Assembly (NCBI RefSeq): GCF_005502275.1
Contig: NZ_SWLZ01000033.1
Span: forward strand, 1-43,550
Source: Robertmurraya siralis
GTDB taxonomy: Bacteria; Bacillota; Bacilli; Bacillales; Cytobacillaceae
DNA length: 43,550 nt
Direction: 5' to 3'
The notes below the pieces were generated by a model. It saw only the letters and a list, made by a program, of their open reading frames with translations, was not told the origin of the DNA and made no database searches. Shown piece after piece: positions 36,767 through 43,550 of the stretch (positions are counted from its first letter, which is position 1; each line of letters begins with the position of its first letter). Made by a program: the position numbers and the translations under genes.

Positions 36767-36840
36767 AGGAGTGAGATAGATAGCATTCGTTTCTGCCGTG
36801 AGCGCTAAAGGGGGAGTTTCCACGGTGAAATTTTTCATCG

Positions 36841-36884
36841 AAAAACTCCCCTTAAGGCAGACAGAGTGTTTGCCTTAAGGGGAG
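36841..36884 (-). terminator. Strong terminator of glutathione peroxidase gene
   Basis: CTCCCCTTAAGGCA (36846-36859) and TGCCTTAAGGGGAG (36871-36884) form a 14-bp stem; on the minus strand it is followed by TTTTTCG. The downstream sequence AAACTCCCCC can pair with the 3' arm instead. Confidence 0.9.
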
Positions 36885-36926
36885 CACTTTTATTTAAAGT
36901 TTGCCTGCTAGGCAGTCTTCGAAAGT

Positions 36927-37406
36927 TTAAGCGAACAGCTTTGCTAAATCTTTTTCAATTTGGCTTGGCTCAGTTGTAGGAGCGTAGCGTTCAACGACTT
37001 GACCAGTTTGATCAACGAGAAATTTAGTGAAATTCCATTTAATATTCTTCGATAACACTCCTTTTTTCTCTTCTTTTAAAAATGTGAAAAGAGGGTCTGC
37101 ATTTTCACCATTTACATCGATTTTTGCGAACATTGGGAAGGTAACACCATAATTTTTTTGGCAAAATTGGAGGGTTTCATCGATCTGAGCAAATTCCTGA
37201 TTGTTAAATTGATCGCAAGGGAAGCCCAAAATCACGAAGCCTTGGTCGGCAAATTTATCGTATAGCTCTTGCAGCCCTTTAAACTGAGGAGTTAATCCGC
37301 ATTTACTTGCCGTGTTTACAATGAGCAATACTTTGCCTGAGTAATCTTTTAACGACTTTTCTGTTCCGTCTGTCATTTTGACATGAAAATCATATACTGT
37401 TTTCAT
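36927..37406 (-). CDS. gpx: Glutathione peroxidase-family thiol peroxidase
   Basis: A 159-residue thioredoxin-fold peroxidase. The peroxidatic residue is Cys36 in NTASKCGLTPQ (cysteine, not selenocysteine), followed by GFPCDQFNNQE and WNFTKF, the other conserved Gpx motifs. It reduces hydroperoxides, probably with thioredoxin or a low-molecular-weight thiol. The frame is open to 37481, but GGGAGG six bases before ATG 37406 sets the start. B. subtilis BsaA is the named relative. It is near bcp and perR. Confidence 0.92.
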   Translation of the reverse strand: MKTVYDFHVKMTDGTEKSLKDYSGKVLLIVNTASKCGLTPQFKGLQELYDKFADQGFVILGFPCDQFNNQEFAQIDETLQFCQKNYGVTFPMFAKIDVNGENADPLFTFLKEEKKGVLSKNIKWNFTKFLVDQTGQVVERYAPTTEPSQIEKDLAKLFA

Positions 37407-37720
37407 TTTAAACCTCCCGAAATTTCTTAATTTCATTTTAACACGAGCGCTCGACTTTTGCGTACAATTGGAAACGTTCAATAGAAGCAGTTTCCCTTCA
37501 TTTGCAGTGTGTAGACAAGCTGTTCTATAAAACAGTGATTTGACGTATATATGAAAGAAACATGCTTTATTTTTGTAAAGGTAAAAGATTTTTGACTTAA
37601 CTTGTGTGAAGCGGCGATTTTACTCGCCATTTAGTGATGATCGGTGCGTGAAGCAAATGGGGGAAACATCAATACCGACAGATAGTTAAATTCTTTGCAA
37701 GAAAAGAGGGGGTGGGCCGG
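37407..37720. promoter_or_regulatory. Divergent intergenic region gpx/K+ channel
   Basis: A 314-bp gap. GGCGA-TTTTAC-TCGCC near 37613 is a small hairpin. TTGACG (37550) and TTGACT (37592) are -35-like on the plus strand but have weak -10 partners. No gene and no Per box were found. Confidence 0.3.
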
Positions 37721-38125
37721 TTGATCTTTTACATATCGATTTTGATCATTGTGATTTGTGTTGTGAGTAGTATCCGACTTCTGTTTACCCCCTATAAAAT
37801 AAAGGGAAAAAGGGTGTCTCTTGAGAATTTTTTATTCCTTGGAGCTATCTATGCTACCGTTATGGTTAGCTTTGGACTTCTATATGTTTTGCTAGAACTA
37901 CACGATTTTGCTGTCTTGGATGATGGTTATATTCCGGTAGCCAATCGTTTTTTAACTCGCTTAGAAACAGGCCTTTACTTTAGCGCGATTACATTATTTT
38001 CCGTGGGCTACGGCGATATTGCGCCGATCGGAGTGGGGAGAATTATTGCTGTTATCGAAGCGTTGATCGGCTATACGATTCCAGCTGCTTTTGTTGCCAG
38101 AACTGTGCTTGATCTAGATAAATAG
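37721..38125 (+). CDS. Two-helix potassium channel family protein
   Basis: A 134-residue membrane protein with a first helix at 1-20, a second at about 37-60, a pore helix plus selectivity filter LFSVGYGD (92-99) and a last helix near 104-130; the ion_trans_2 topology. It likely forms a tetrameric K+ channel; no RCK domain is present. The start is placed at TTG 37721 because GAGGGGG lies eight bases upstream; the GTG at 37712 overlaps that site. It is followed by bcp. Confidence 0.85.
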   Translation: MIFYISILIIVICVVSSIRLLFTPYKIKGKRVSLENFLFLGAIYATVMVSFGLLYVLLELHDFAVLDDGYIPVANRFLTRLETGLYFSAITLFSVGYGDIAPIGVGRIIAVIEALIGYTIPAAFVARTVLDLDK

Positions 38126-38191
38126 TCTAATGCTTGTCTTTGCTCCGCGGATTCGTTACGCTAATGGTAATAATGAAACGGAGGGATAGCA

Positions 38192-38659
38192 ATGTCTATT
38201 GAACAAGGTCAATTAGCACCAGATTTTCAATTACCTGCAAGTGATGGTAGTATGGTCAAACTTTCGGATTTAAGAGGAAAAAATGTTGTTTTATATTTTT
38301 ACCCGAAGGATATGACGCCAGGTTGTACGACAGAGGCGTGTGATTTCCGCGATCACCATCAAAATTTTACTGACGTCGATGCGGTCATCTTAGGGGTAAG
38401 TCCTGATCCGATCGAACGGCATGAGAAATTTATTGAAAAGCATGGGCTTCCTTTTCTTCTGTTGGCAGATGAAGACCATGAAGTTGCCGAAAAATATGGA
38501 GTTTGGAAATTAAAAAAGAATTTTGGTAAAGAATATATGGGAATTGAGCGGTCCACTTTTATTATTAACAAAGAGGGAAAAATTGCTAAATTATGGTTGA
38601 AGGTTAAAGTTAAAGGACATGTGGAGGAAACATTACAATTTGTGGAAGAAAATCTATAA
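38192..38659 (+). CDS. bcp: Thioredoxin-dependent thiol peroxidase (bacterioferritin comigratory protein)
   Basis: A 155-residue peroxiredoxin with peroxidatic Cys45 and resolving Cys50 in PGCTTEACDFRD, the PKDMTPGC lead and a C-terminal HVEETLQFVEE helix. It reduces H2O2 and organic hydroperoxides using thioredoxin. It is the ygaF of B. subtilis. GGAGG precedes the ATG. A structured 3' region with a terminator follows. Confidence 0.94.
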   Translation: MSIEQGQLAPDFQLPASDGSMVKLSDLRGKNVVLYFYPKDMTPGCTTEACDFRDHHQNFTDVDAVILGVSPDPIERHEKFIEKHGLPFLLLADEDHEVAEKYGVWKLKKNFGKEYMGIERSTFIINKEGKIAKLWLKVKVKGHVEETLQFVEENL

Positions 38660-38669
38660 ATAAGTTGTG

Positions 38670-38770
38670 GATCAGACCAAAGGATTCATAGTATGATTTC
38701 GATATAACGCATGCAGCGTTTGAATCATTTACTTAAATATTGGTCATGAATCCTCGGAAAGAGGATGTAC
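38670..38770 (+). ncRNA. Candidate structured RNA between bcp and its terminator
   Basis: Two helices are in pseudoknot order: GACCAA/TTGGTC (38675-38680 with 38740-38745) and GGATTCAT/ATGAATCC (38682-38689 with 38746-38753). Inside is ATGATT/AATCAT (38693-38698, 38723-38728) enclosing AACGC/GCGTT. A further hairpin TCCTC-GGAAA-GAGGA overlaps the 3' strand. It may be a 3' UTR element of bcp, a small RNA, or a leader of the next gene. No known class was recognised. Confidence 0.4.
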
Positions 38771-38773
38771 TTG

Positions 38774-38808
38774 ATTGGCTACCAAATAAGTTGGGGCCAA
38801 TTTTTTTA
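38774..38808 (+). terminator. Terminator downstream of bcp
   Basis: ATTGGC (38774-38779) with GCCAAT (38796-38801), internal CCAA/TTGG extension, then TTTTTTT. Confidence 0.87.
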
Positions 38809-38933
38809 TTTTTTTTTTGAGAAAAATGAAGTAATAACCGTTTCAAATACGTCTAATAATTATGAGACTGGAAAAAAGATGTCATAGAAGATGTAGCCCA
38901 ATAACAAAACTTAGTCAAAGTAGGTGATGGATT

Positions 38934-39512
38934 TTGACAGAAAAAGAGATTTATATACTTCTTACAGATACAGGCACTTGGTTTTCAAAAATGATTAAAA
39001 TGTATACGAGGTTTCCGTATAATCATGTTTCCATTGCCTTAGATCAAGGATTACAAAATATTTACAGTTTTGGGCGAAAAGTTTATACCAATCCGTTTTC
39101 AGGTGGCTTCGTGAAAGAACGTATGGATCAAGGTGTGTTTTTTCATAAAAAAGAAACGAAATGTGTGCTCTATAAATTAACAGTCAATGAAGAGCAATTT
39201 AATGAGATTATCCAAATAATTTATCAATTTGAACGGTTCTCAGCAAATTATCGATACAATTTATTGGGGATTTTCGCGATTGCCCTTAATATGAAATTAA
39301 AACGAGATAATGCCTTTACCTGCTCACAATTTGTCGCAACCGTTTTGGGAATGAGTGGTTTGAAGCTGATGAAAAAAAGTCCTGAACTCATGAGACCGGA
39401 TGATTTTGCTCTTATTCCAACATTAGAATTAATATATGAAGGAAAACTTCATGAATATCAAAATTATATTCAACCAGCTCCTTTCCCAGTAAGAAATGTT
39501 ATCGGTGTTTAA
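38934..39512 (+). CDS. Papain-like NlpC/P60-superfamily cysteine hydrolase
   Basis: A 192-residue protein. His in PYNHVSIALD near residue 29-38 and Cys in TCSQFVATVLG near 130-140 form the circularly permuted papain-like arrangement of YiiX/YebB-like hydrolases (lipid or peptidoglycan-related hydrolysis). No signal peptide. The TTG start is six bases after AGGTGA. The nearby segment KMIKMYTRF precedes the His motif. The substrate is unknown. It ends in a small GC hairpin. Confidence 0.75.
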   Translation: MTEKEIYILLTDTGTWFSKMIKMYTRFPYNHVSIALDQGLQNIYSFGRKVYTNPFSGGFVKERMDQGVFFHKKETKCVLYKLTVNEEQFNEIIQIIYQFERFSANYRYNLLGIFAIALNMKLKRDNAFTCSQFVATVLGMSGLKLMKKSPELMRPDDFALIPTLELIYEGKLHEYQNYIQPAPFPVRNVIGV

Positions 39513-39541
39513 TGAACTTATATCTTTATCATTTAATTTCA

Positions 39542-39570
39542 GGCTGCTTCCTTTGGGGCGGCTTTTCTTA
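39542..39570 (+). terminator. Probable terminator of the papain-like gene
   Basis: AGGCTGC and GCGGCTT pair with two G-U wobbles around a ten-base loop, followed by TTTTC. Confidence 0.5.
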
Positions 39571-39790
39571 AGTATAGGTGAATAAATTTGTGCGGAACAG
39601 GGCAAGCAGTTCCTTGAGAGAAAGTCAGGATATGCCATTTATAACGTAAAGAGTTGCTCGTAAAATTTATTTTTACAGCCTGTGCGGGTGTCCACGCATC
39701 TATTGAAGTGCTGAATATGATTGTATTAGGGCATACCTCCTCAGACAAATGTTTTATTTGACAGGTCACTTCGTTGACCTGCTTTTTTTG
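39571..39790 (+). ncRNA. Candidate small RNA ending in a strong terminator
   Basis: A gap of 344 bp between genes has a second strong terminator (CAGGTCA 39762-39768 / TGACCTG 39775-39781, then seven Ts) about 220 bases beyond the preceding gene's own terminator. Upstream are GGAAC/GTTCC, a long-range GTC-AGG-TATGCC with GGCATACCTCCTCAGAC pairing (39626-39636 with 39730-39746) and GTAAAA/TTTTAC hairpin. No clear promoter. It may be a small RNA; it could also be a readthrough UTR. Confidence 0.35.
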
Positions 39791-39856
39791 TATATTTATT
39801 GACCATGATATTGTTAAAAAAGATTATAATAGAAGAAAAAAGAGGAGAGTGATCGA

Positions 39857-40807
39857 GTGAAGGTAGTATCATCTATTTTACCTGCTGAATCGATTCAAAA
39901 AATGATCCGTGCCAAGTTTCCAAACGTTCAATTTGAATTTTATAAAGGGATGAAACATGCTCAAACGAGCTTTCAAGATGCAGAAATCTTCATTACTTAT
40001 GGCGAAGACTTGACTGAAGAGGATATTAAGAAGGCTCAGAATTTAAAATGGATTATGGTCATGTCTGCAGGTCTTGATAAAATGCCGCTGACAGCTTGCC
40101 GTAAGAAGGGGATTATCGTCACGAATGCACGTGGAGTACATAAAATTCCAATGGCTGAATATACGCTTGGAATGATGCTCCAATATGTAAAACAAGCTAG
40201 AGTATTGTGGCGCAATGAACAAGAAGAAAAGTGGGAGCGCCGCGTTCCGATGGAAGAGCTGTGTGGAAAAACGATTCTTATTTTAGGAGTAGGTGCGATT
40301 GGCGGAGAAATTGCCCGTCTTGCTAAAGCATTCAGAATGAATACAATCGGTGTAAATCGAACAGGGACTCCGGTTGAATTCGTAGATGAATTGTGTAAAT
40401 TAGATGACATTTCTACAGTAGTTGGGAAAGCGGACTTTGTCGTTTCAGTATTGCCAAGTACACCGGAAACCACTCAGTTGCTAACATATGAGCACTTTAA
40501 GCTGATGAAAGATACGTCTGTTTTTATCAATATTGGACGTGGTGATTTGGTTGCAGAAGATATTCTTTTTGATGTTATGAAGAATAAAGAGATCGCCCAT
40601 TTATTTTTAGATGTATTTGCAGTCGAACCTTTGCCAGAGGGGCATCCGTTTTGGCAAATGGACCAAGTAACCGTTACACCACATCTTTCGAGCCTGACAA
40701 AGAATTATTTGCCAAGATCATTTGAAATATTTGAACAAAACTTACATACATATAATAATAAAGGTAAAAACATGATCAATCAGATTGATTTAACGCGAGG
40801 GTATTAG
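39857..40807 (+). CDS. D-isomer-specific 2-hydroxyacid dehydrogenase
   Basis: A 316-residue NAD-dependent dehydrogenase. The catalytic domain surrounds a Rossmann domain with LGVGAIGGEIARLAKAF near 140-156. NIGRGDLVAEDILFDVM carries the conserved Arg/Asp region, FAVEPLPEGHPFWQ the catalytic Glu/His neighbourhood and TPHLSS the catalytic His. The substrate is not assigned. GTG start, AGGAGAG eight bases upstream. It lies between bcp and perR. Confidence 0.9.
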   Translation: MKVVSSILPAESIQKMIRAKFPNVQFEFYKGMKHAQTSFQDAEIFITYGEDLTEEDIKKAQNLKWIMVMSAGLDKMPLTACRKKGIIVTNARGVHKIPMAEYTLGMMLQYVKQARVLWRNEQEEKWERRVPMEELCGKTILILGVGAIGGEIARLAKAFRMNTIGVNRTGTPVEFVDELCKLDDISTVVGKADFVVSVLPSTPETTQLLTYEHFKLMKDTSVFINIGRGDLVAEDILFDVMKNKEIAHLFLDVFAVEPLPEGHPFWQMDQVTVTPHLSSLTKNYLPRSFEIFEQNLHTYNNKGKNMINQIDLTRGY

Positions 40808-40815
40808 TAGATATA

Positions 40816-40845
40816 TTGACAAATAGGGAACTTTACGAGTACACT
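40816..40845 (+). promoter_or_regulatory. Sigma-A promoter of perR
   Basis: TTGACA (40816-40821), 18 bases, TACACT (40840-40845). Confidence 0.75.
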
Positions 40846-40847
40846 AA

Positions 40848-40862
40848 TTATAAATATTATAA
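40848..40862 (+). promoter_or_regulatory. Per box over the perR promoter
   Basis: TTATAAATATTATAA matches the Per box consensus TTATAATNATTATAA at 13 of 14 defined bases. It overlaps the expected transcription start, so PerR should repress its own gene. Confidence 0.85.
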
Positions 40863-40897
40863 AGTAAGAATTTATACTAGAAAAGAGGTGCATGGCG

Positions 40898-41335
40898 GTG
40901 TCACATAGTGAATTAAAAGAAGCACTTGATACCTTAAAAGGAACTGGGGTTAGAATAACTCCACAACGTCATGCGATACTTGAGTATTTAATAAACTCAA
41001 TGTCACATCCTACAGCTGATGATATTTATAAAGCATTGGAAGGCAAGTTTCCAAATATGAGTGTGGCAACAGTTTACAACAATCTAAGAGTATTTCGTGA
41101 GGTTGGTCTTGTGAAAGAATTAACCTATGGGGATGCATCTAGCCGCTTTGATTTTATTACAACTAATCATTATCATGTTATTTGTGAAGCTTGTGGGAAA
41201 ATTGTCGACTTCCATTATCCAGGGTTGGATGAGGTTGAACATCTTGCTTCACACGTAACGGGCTTCAAGGTCAGTCATCATCGGATGGAAGTATACGGTA
41301 CCTGTCCTGACTGTTTAGCCAAAGATGCTCATTAA
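40898..41335 (+). CDS. perR: Peroxide-sensing Fur-family repressor PerR
   Basis: A 145-residue metalloregulator. With the GTG start at 40898, numbering equals B. subtilis PerR: metal ligands His37, Asp85, His91, His93, Asp104 and the structural zinc cysteines Cys96, Cys99, Cys136, Cys139 are all present. Oxidation of the iron-bound histidines by H2O2 releases DNA. AAGAGGTG seven bases upstream supports this start over the ATG at 40892. It has its own Per box and terminator. Confidence 0.97.
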   Translation: MSHSELKEALDTLKGTGVRITPQRHAILEYLINSMSHPTADDIYKALEGKFPNMSVATVYNNLRVFREVGLVKELTYGDASSRFDFITTNHYHVICEACGKIVDFHYPGLDEVEHLASHVTGFKVSHHRMEVYGTCPDCLAKDAH

Positions 41336-41366
41336 CTGATAGTACTTGCTATCAGTTATTTTTTTG
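41334..41366 (+). terminator. Terminator of perR
   Basis: AACTGATAG (41334-41342) and CTATCAGTT (41349-41357), then ATTTTTTTG. Confidence 0.92.
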
Positions 41367-41414
41367 TTCATTTCGTGCCAAATTCAAATTATAGAGCGCA
41401 CGCATAACAAAAAT

Positions 41415-41442
41415 GAAAAAAACTCGGCAAGTTCGCCGAGTT
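41415..41442 (-). terminator. Terminator of ygzB
   Basis: AACTCGGC (41421-41428) and GCCGAGTT (41435-41442); the minus strand continues into seven Ts. Confidence 0.85.
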
Positions 41443-41533
41443 GGCAGTGGACTATGTAAAGCTGATGAATTAGCGATCATAGCTTGTTATCCTTCTCCGA
41501 TACCTATTAGCTCTTACCGGAGATCTTCATTTT

Positions 41534-41887
41534 TTAGGAGTCTGCTTTTTTACTGTTATATTTCTCATTAAATTCTAAGCCTTCAAGGTTAGGATCAAGA
41601 GTGAGCGGTTCATTGCAATGCATACATATGTCGACGCGACCTAATATTTTTGTTGGTTTTTCACAATTTGGGCATTTAACTTGAACGGTTTTCGTTGAAA
41701 GCATGCCAATCCAAAAATAAACAACTGTACTTGCAATAATAGACAGCAAACCTAAAAACATAAAAATAGACATTAAGATTACAGACTGCCTGAAAAATAT
41801 CCCGAGATACATGATGAAAAATCCGACAAAAATCAAGCTGAGCGCAAACGTGCGGATTTTATTTATTTTACTTGAATATTTAGCCAT
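41534..41887 (-). CDS. ygzB: YgzB family (UPF0295) membrane protein
   Basis: A 117-residue protein with two adjacent membrane helices (residues ~14-32 and ~37-62) and a C-terminal zinc-ribbon-like pattern [11 protein letters not shown]...DICMHCNEP, two CxxC pairs. It is the UPF0295/YgzB family located between perR and ygxA. Function unknown. Confidence 0.93.
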   Translation of the reverse strand: MAKYSSKINKIRTFALSLIFVGFFIMYLGIFFRQSVILMSIFMFLGLLSIIASTVVYFWIGMLSTKTVQVKCPNCEKPTKILGRVDICMHCNEPLTLDPNLEGLEFNEKYNSKKADS

Positions 41888-42039
41888 TATTGTACCCTCC
41901 TAAGACTTAACTATATCACATTAATGAGGGTGAAATAAATGGTTAACAAGCGTTGGTGTCGAAGTTTGTCTAGAAAATTAGCAGGAGATCGTTTAGAATT
42001 GTCGAAGATATAGGCTAACAATATAATGGGGGAATGATG

Positions 42040-42915
42040 ATGGAAGACATTCTTCGTCCGATTTATCAGGAAAGGGCAAGTGACCCGAATACTCTTGGAG
42101 TATTAACAATAGAAAAAATCCAATATTCAATACCAACAACCGATACGTTTGATACGATTCTTTTAATGGTTGTTAAAGAGGCAGAACAGCCTATATTTGT
42201 AAAGCACTATTCTTATGAAGGTAAAAAAGCCGCGCTTTATATAGTTACTGAAAAAAAGCTCAATAATTGGATACTATTAGGTTCTAATAAGAGAATATTT
42301 GATTGGCTCTATAATGGTAAAATTGTTTTTGACCGAAATGAATATGTTGCAAAATTAAAAGAAGAGATGAAGGAATTTCCGTTCTATGGACGAAAAATCA
42401 AAATGGGCTTGGAGTTTGCTAAGCTCATTCGTAGATACATGGATGGGAAAGCATTTTTTGAAAACCACCATTATTTGGATGCGTATAATCATGTCATTCA
42501 CTCTTTGCACCATTTGGCAAGATTATCGATTATTGAAAATGGATTCCATCCTGAAGTAACAGTTTGGAATCAAGTGAAACAAATGGAGCCTGAGATTTAC
42601 AAACTTTATGTGGAATTAGTGAATAGTGATGAAACGATGGAAAAACGCTTGGAGCTTCTCTTTCTTGCAAGTGAGTTTCTCATTCATTCACGTACAAAAG
42701 TCGGTATTAATCATTTATTAGAGGTTCTGGGTGAACGGGAATTTTGGACTTTTAACGATATGATTCGTCACGAAGAGTTAGTGGAGTATTCAGTTGATTT
42801 ATCCATTTTACTCGAGTATTTGATTGAAAGAGGGTATATTGACGTTAAAAATGTGGAAACAAAAGGACAGGGTGTTTTTCATCGTTGTTACTTTGTAGCC
42901 AAAAAATTATCTTAA
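42040..42915 (+). CDS. ygxA: YgxA, nucleotidyltransferase-like protein
   Basis: A 291-residue protein (MEDILRPIYQERASDPNTLG start) of the YgxA family, an N-terminal nucleotidyltransferase-like domain (TFDTILLMVVKE, VTEKKLNNWILLGS) and a helical substrate-binding-like C-terminal part (LARLSIIENGFHPEVTVWNQ). It lacks a clear Gly-Ser-DxD active site, so activity is uncertain. Three in-frame ATGs exist at 42034, 42037 and 42040; GGGGGA favours the last. It directly precedes the rRNA operon as in B. subtilis. Confidence 0.9.
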   Translation: MEDILRPIYQERASDPNTLGVLTIEKIQYSIPTTDTFDTILLMVVKEAEQPIFVKHYSYEGKKAALYIVTEKKLNNWILLGSNKRIFDWLYNGKIVFDRNEYVAKLKEEMKEFPFYGRKIKMGLEFAKLIRRYMDGKAFFENHHYLDAYNHVIHSLHHLARLSIIENGFHPEVTVWNQVKQMEPEIYKLYVELVNSDETMEKRLELLFLASEFLIHSRTKVGINHLLEVLGEREFWTFNDMIRHEELVEYSVDLSILLEYLIERGYIDVKNVETKGQGVFHRCYFVAKKLS

Positions 42916-42932
42916 AAAAATATAAAAAAGGG

Positions 42933-42961
42933 TTGCTTTCTTTTAAAATACTTGTTATATT
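42933..42961 (+). promoter_or_regulatory. rRNA operon promoter P1
   Basis: TTGCTT (42933-42938), 17 bases, TATATT (42956-42961). Confidence 0.65.
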
Positions 42962-43028
42962 AATATCCGTCGCTGCGAAACGCATTGAAAAATGTTTTTC
43001 CTTTGACGGATTGCTTTTAAAAAAGATG

Positions 43029-43057
43029 TTGACATCAACATCACTACATGTTATATT
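43029..43057 (+). promoter_or_regulatory. rRNA operon promoter P2
   Basis: TTGACA (43029-43034), 17 bases, TATATT (43052-43057), about 96 bases after P1: the tandem arrangement usual for Bacillus rrn operons. Confidence 0.85.
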
Positions 43058-43112
43058 AAGAAAGTCGCTTCTGAAGCGGCACTGTGATTGAACTTTTTGT
43101 TTTAATCATGAT

Positions 43113-43128
43113 TGCACTTTGAAAACTA
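43113..43128 (+). promoter_or_regulatory. rRNA leader boxA-like antitermination element
   Basis: TGCACTTTGAAAACTAAA resembles the boxA-containing leader sequence found ahead of Bacillus rRNA genes. Confidence 0.55.
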
Positions 43129-43223
43129 AACAAATCATACGTCAACAAATCATAGTGGAGGCACTCTTTATGAGAGCCGAAGCTAGCCAACGTTTATTAT
43201 AAACATAAGAGCTAATCTTACTC

Positions 43224-43550
<327 letters not shown>

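Noticed and set aside
39539-39769. 76-codon minus-strand frame
   Set aside because: Starts inside the plus-strand terminator; the AGGAGGT site in it precedes an out-of-frame ATG followed by a stop (ATG CCC TAA).
39571-39790. 6S, SRP, RNase P or tmRNA gene
   Set aside because: None of the conserved core sequences of these RNAs was recognised.
42885-43091. 68-codon plus-strand frame after ygxA
   Set aside because: Overlaps the end of ygxA and both rRNA promoters.

Overview
The window is chromosomal DNA of an endospore-forming member of the Bacillaceae. Evidence: the gene order yfhD-yfhE-yfhF-recX-yfhH, sspK-yfhJ, yfhP-mutY, fabL-sspE-ygaB-ygaC(ntdP)-ygaD, ygaE, gsaB, bcp, perR-ygzB-ygxA-16S rRNA follows the Bacillus subtilis yfh/yga region up to an rRNA operon; two small acid-soluble spore proteins are present (sspK, sspE); ribosome binding sites are strong AGGAGG types with frequent TTG/GTG starts; base composition is AT-rich. 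Genus and species cannot be fixed from this sequence alone.

Layout. 1-470 is a 52-bp tandem repeat array that decays into diverged units. 590-3745 is a large SWIM/SNF2 helicase. 3780-7446 holds small sporulation or conserved Bacillus genes (yfhD, yfhE, yfhF, recX, yfhH, a YpzG-like gene, sspK, yfhJ). 7659-14914 holds yfhP, mutY, a yfhS-like gene, fabL, sspE, ygaB, ntdP and the ABC exporter ygaD. Between ygaD and ygaE, which I recall as adjacent in B. subtilis, lie two accessory operons. One (minus strand, 22582 to 15009) encodes a PRD regulator, an ascorbate-family PTS (IIA, IIB, IIC), a phosphotriesterase-family lactonase-like protein, a creatininase-family protein, a DgaF-type KDGP aldolase and a SIS-domain protein. 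The other (plus strand, 22967 to 28705) encodes a five-gene oligopeptide/dipeptide ABC transporter preceded by a 36-codon ORF.

28736-36657 (minus) holds ygaE, a glutamate synthase large subunit without a small subunit, and the second glutamate-1-semialdehyde aminomutase gene (gsaB). 36927-41887 is rich in peroxide-related genes: glutathione peroxidase, Bcp peroxiredoxin and the regulator perR, which has a near-perfect Per box over its own promoter. A K+ channel, a papain-like hydrolase and a 2-hydroxyacid dehydrogenase lie among them. The window ends with ygxA, tandem rRNA promoters and the first ~327 nt of a 16S rRNA gene.

The most interesting points are: the PTS/lactonase/aldolase operon, a plausible but incompletely explained sugar-acid or sugar-lactone pathway; a three-segment intercistronic hairpin inside that operon that looks like an attenuator; a structured gltA leader with a hairpin between the Shine-Dalgarno and the ATG, and a perfect cre upstream; two unannotated candidate structured RNAs flanking the papain-like gene; and a ~50-52 bp repeat family found at three intergenic loci in different states of decay. 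All functional claims rest on motif recognition and remembered family knowledge; no database search was possible.
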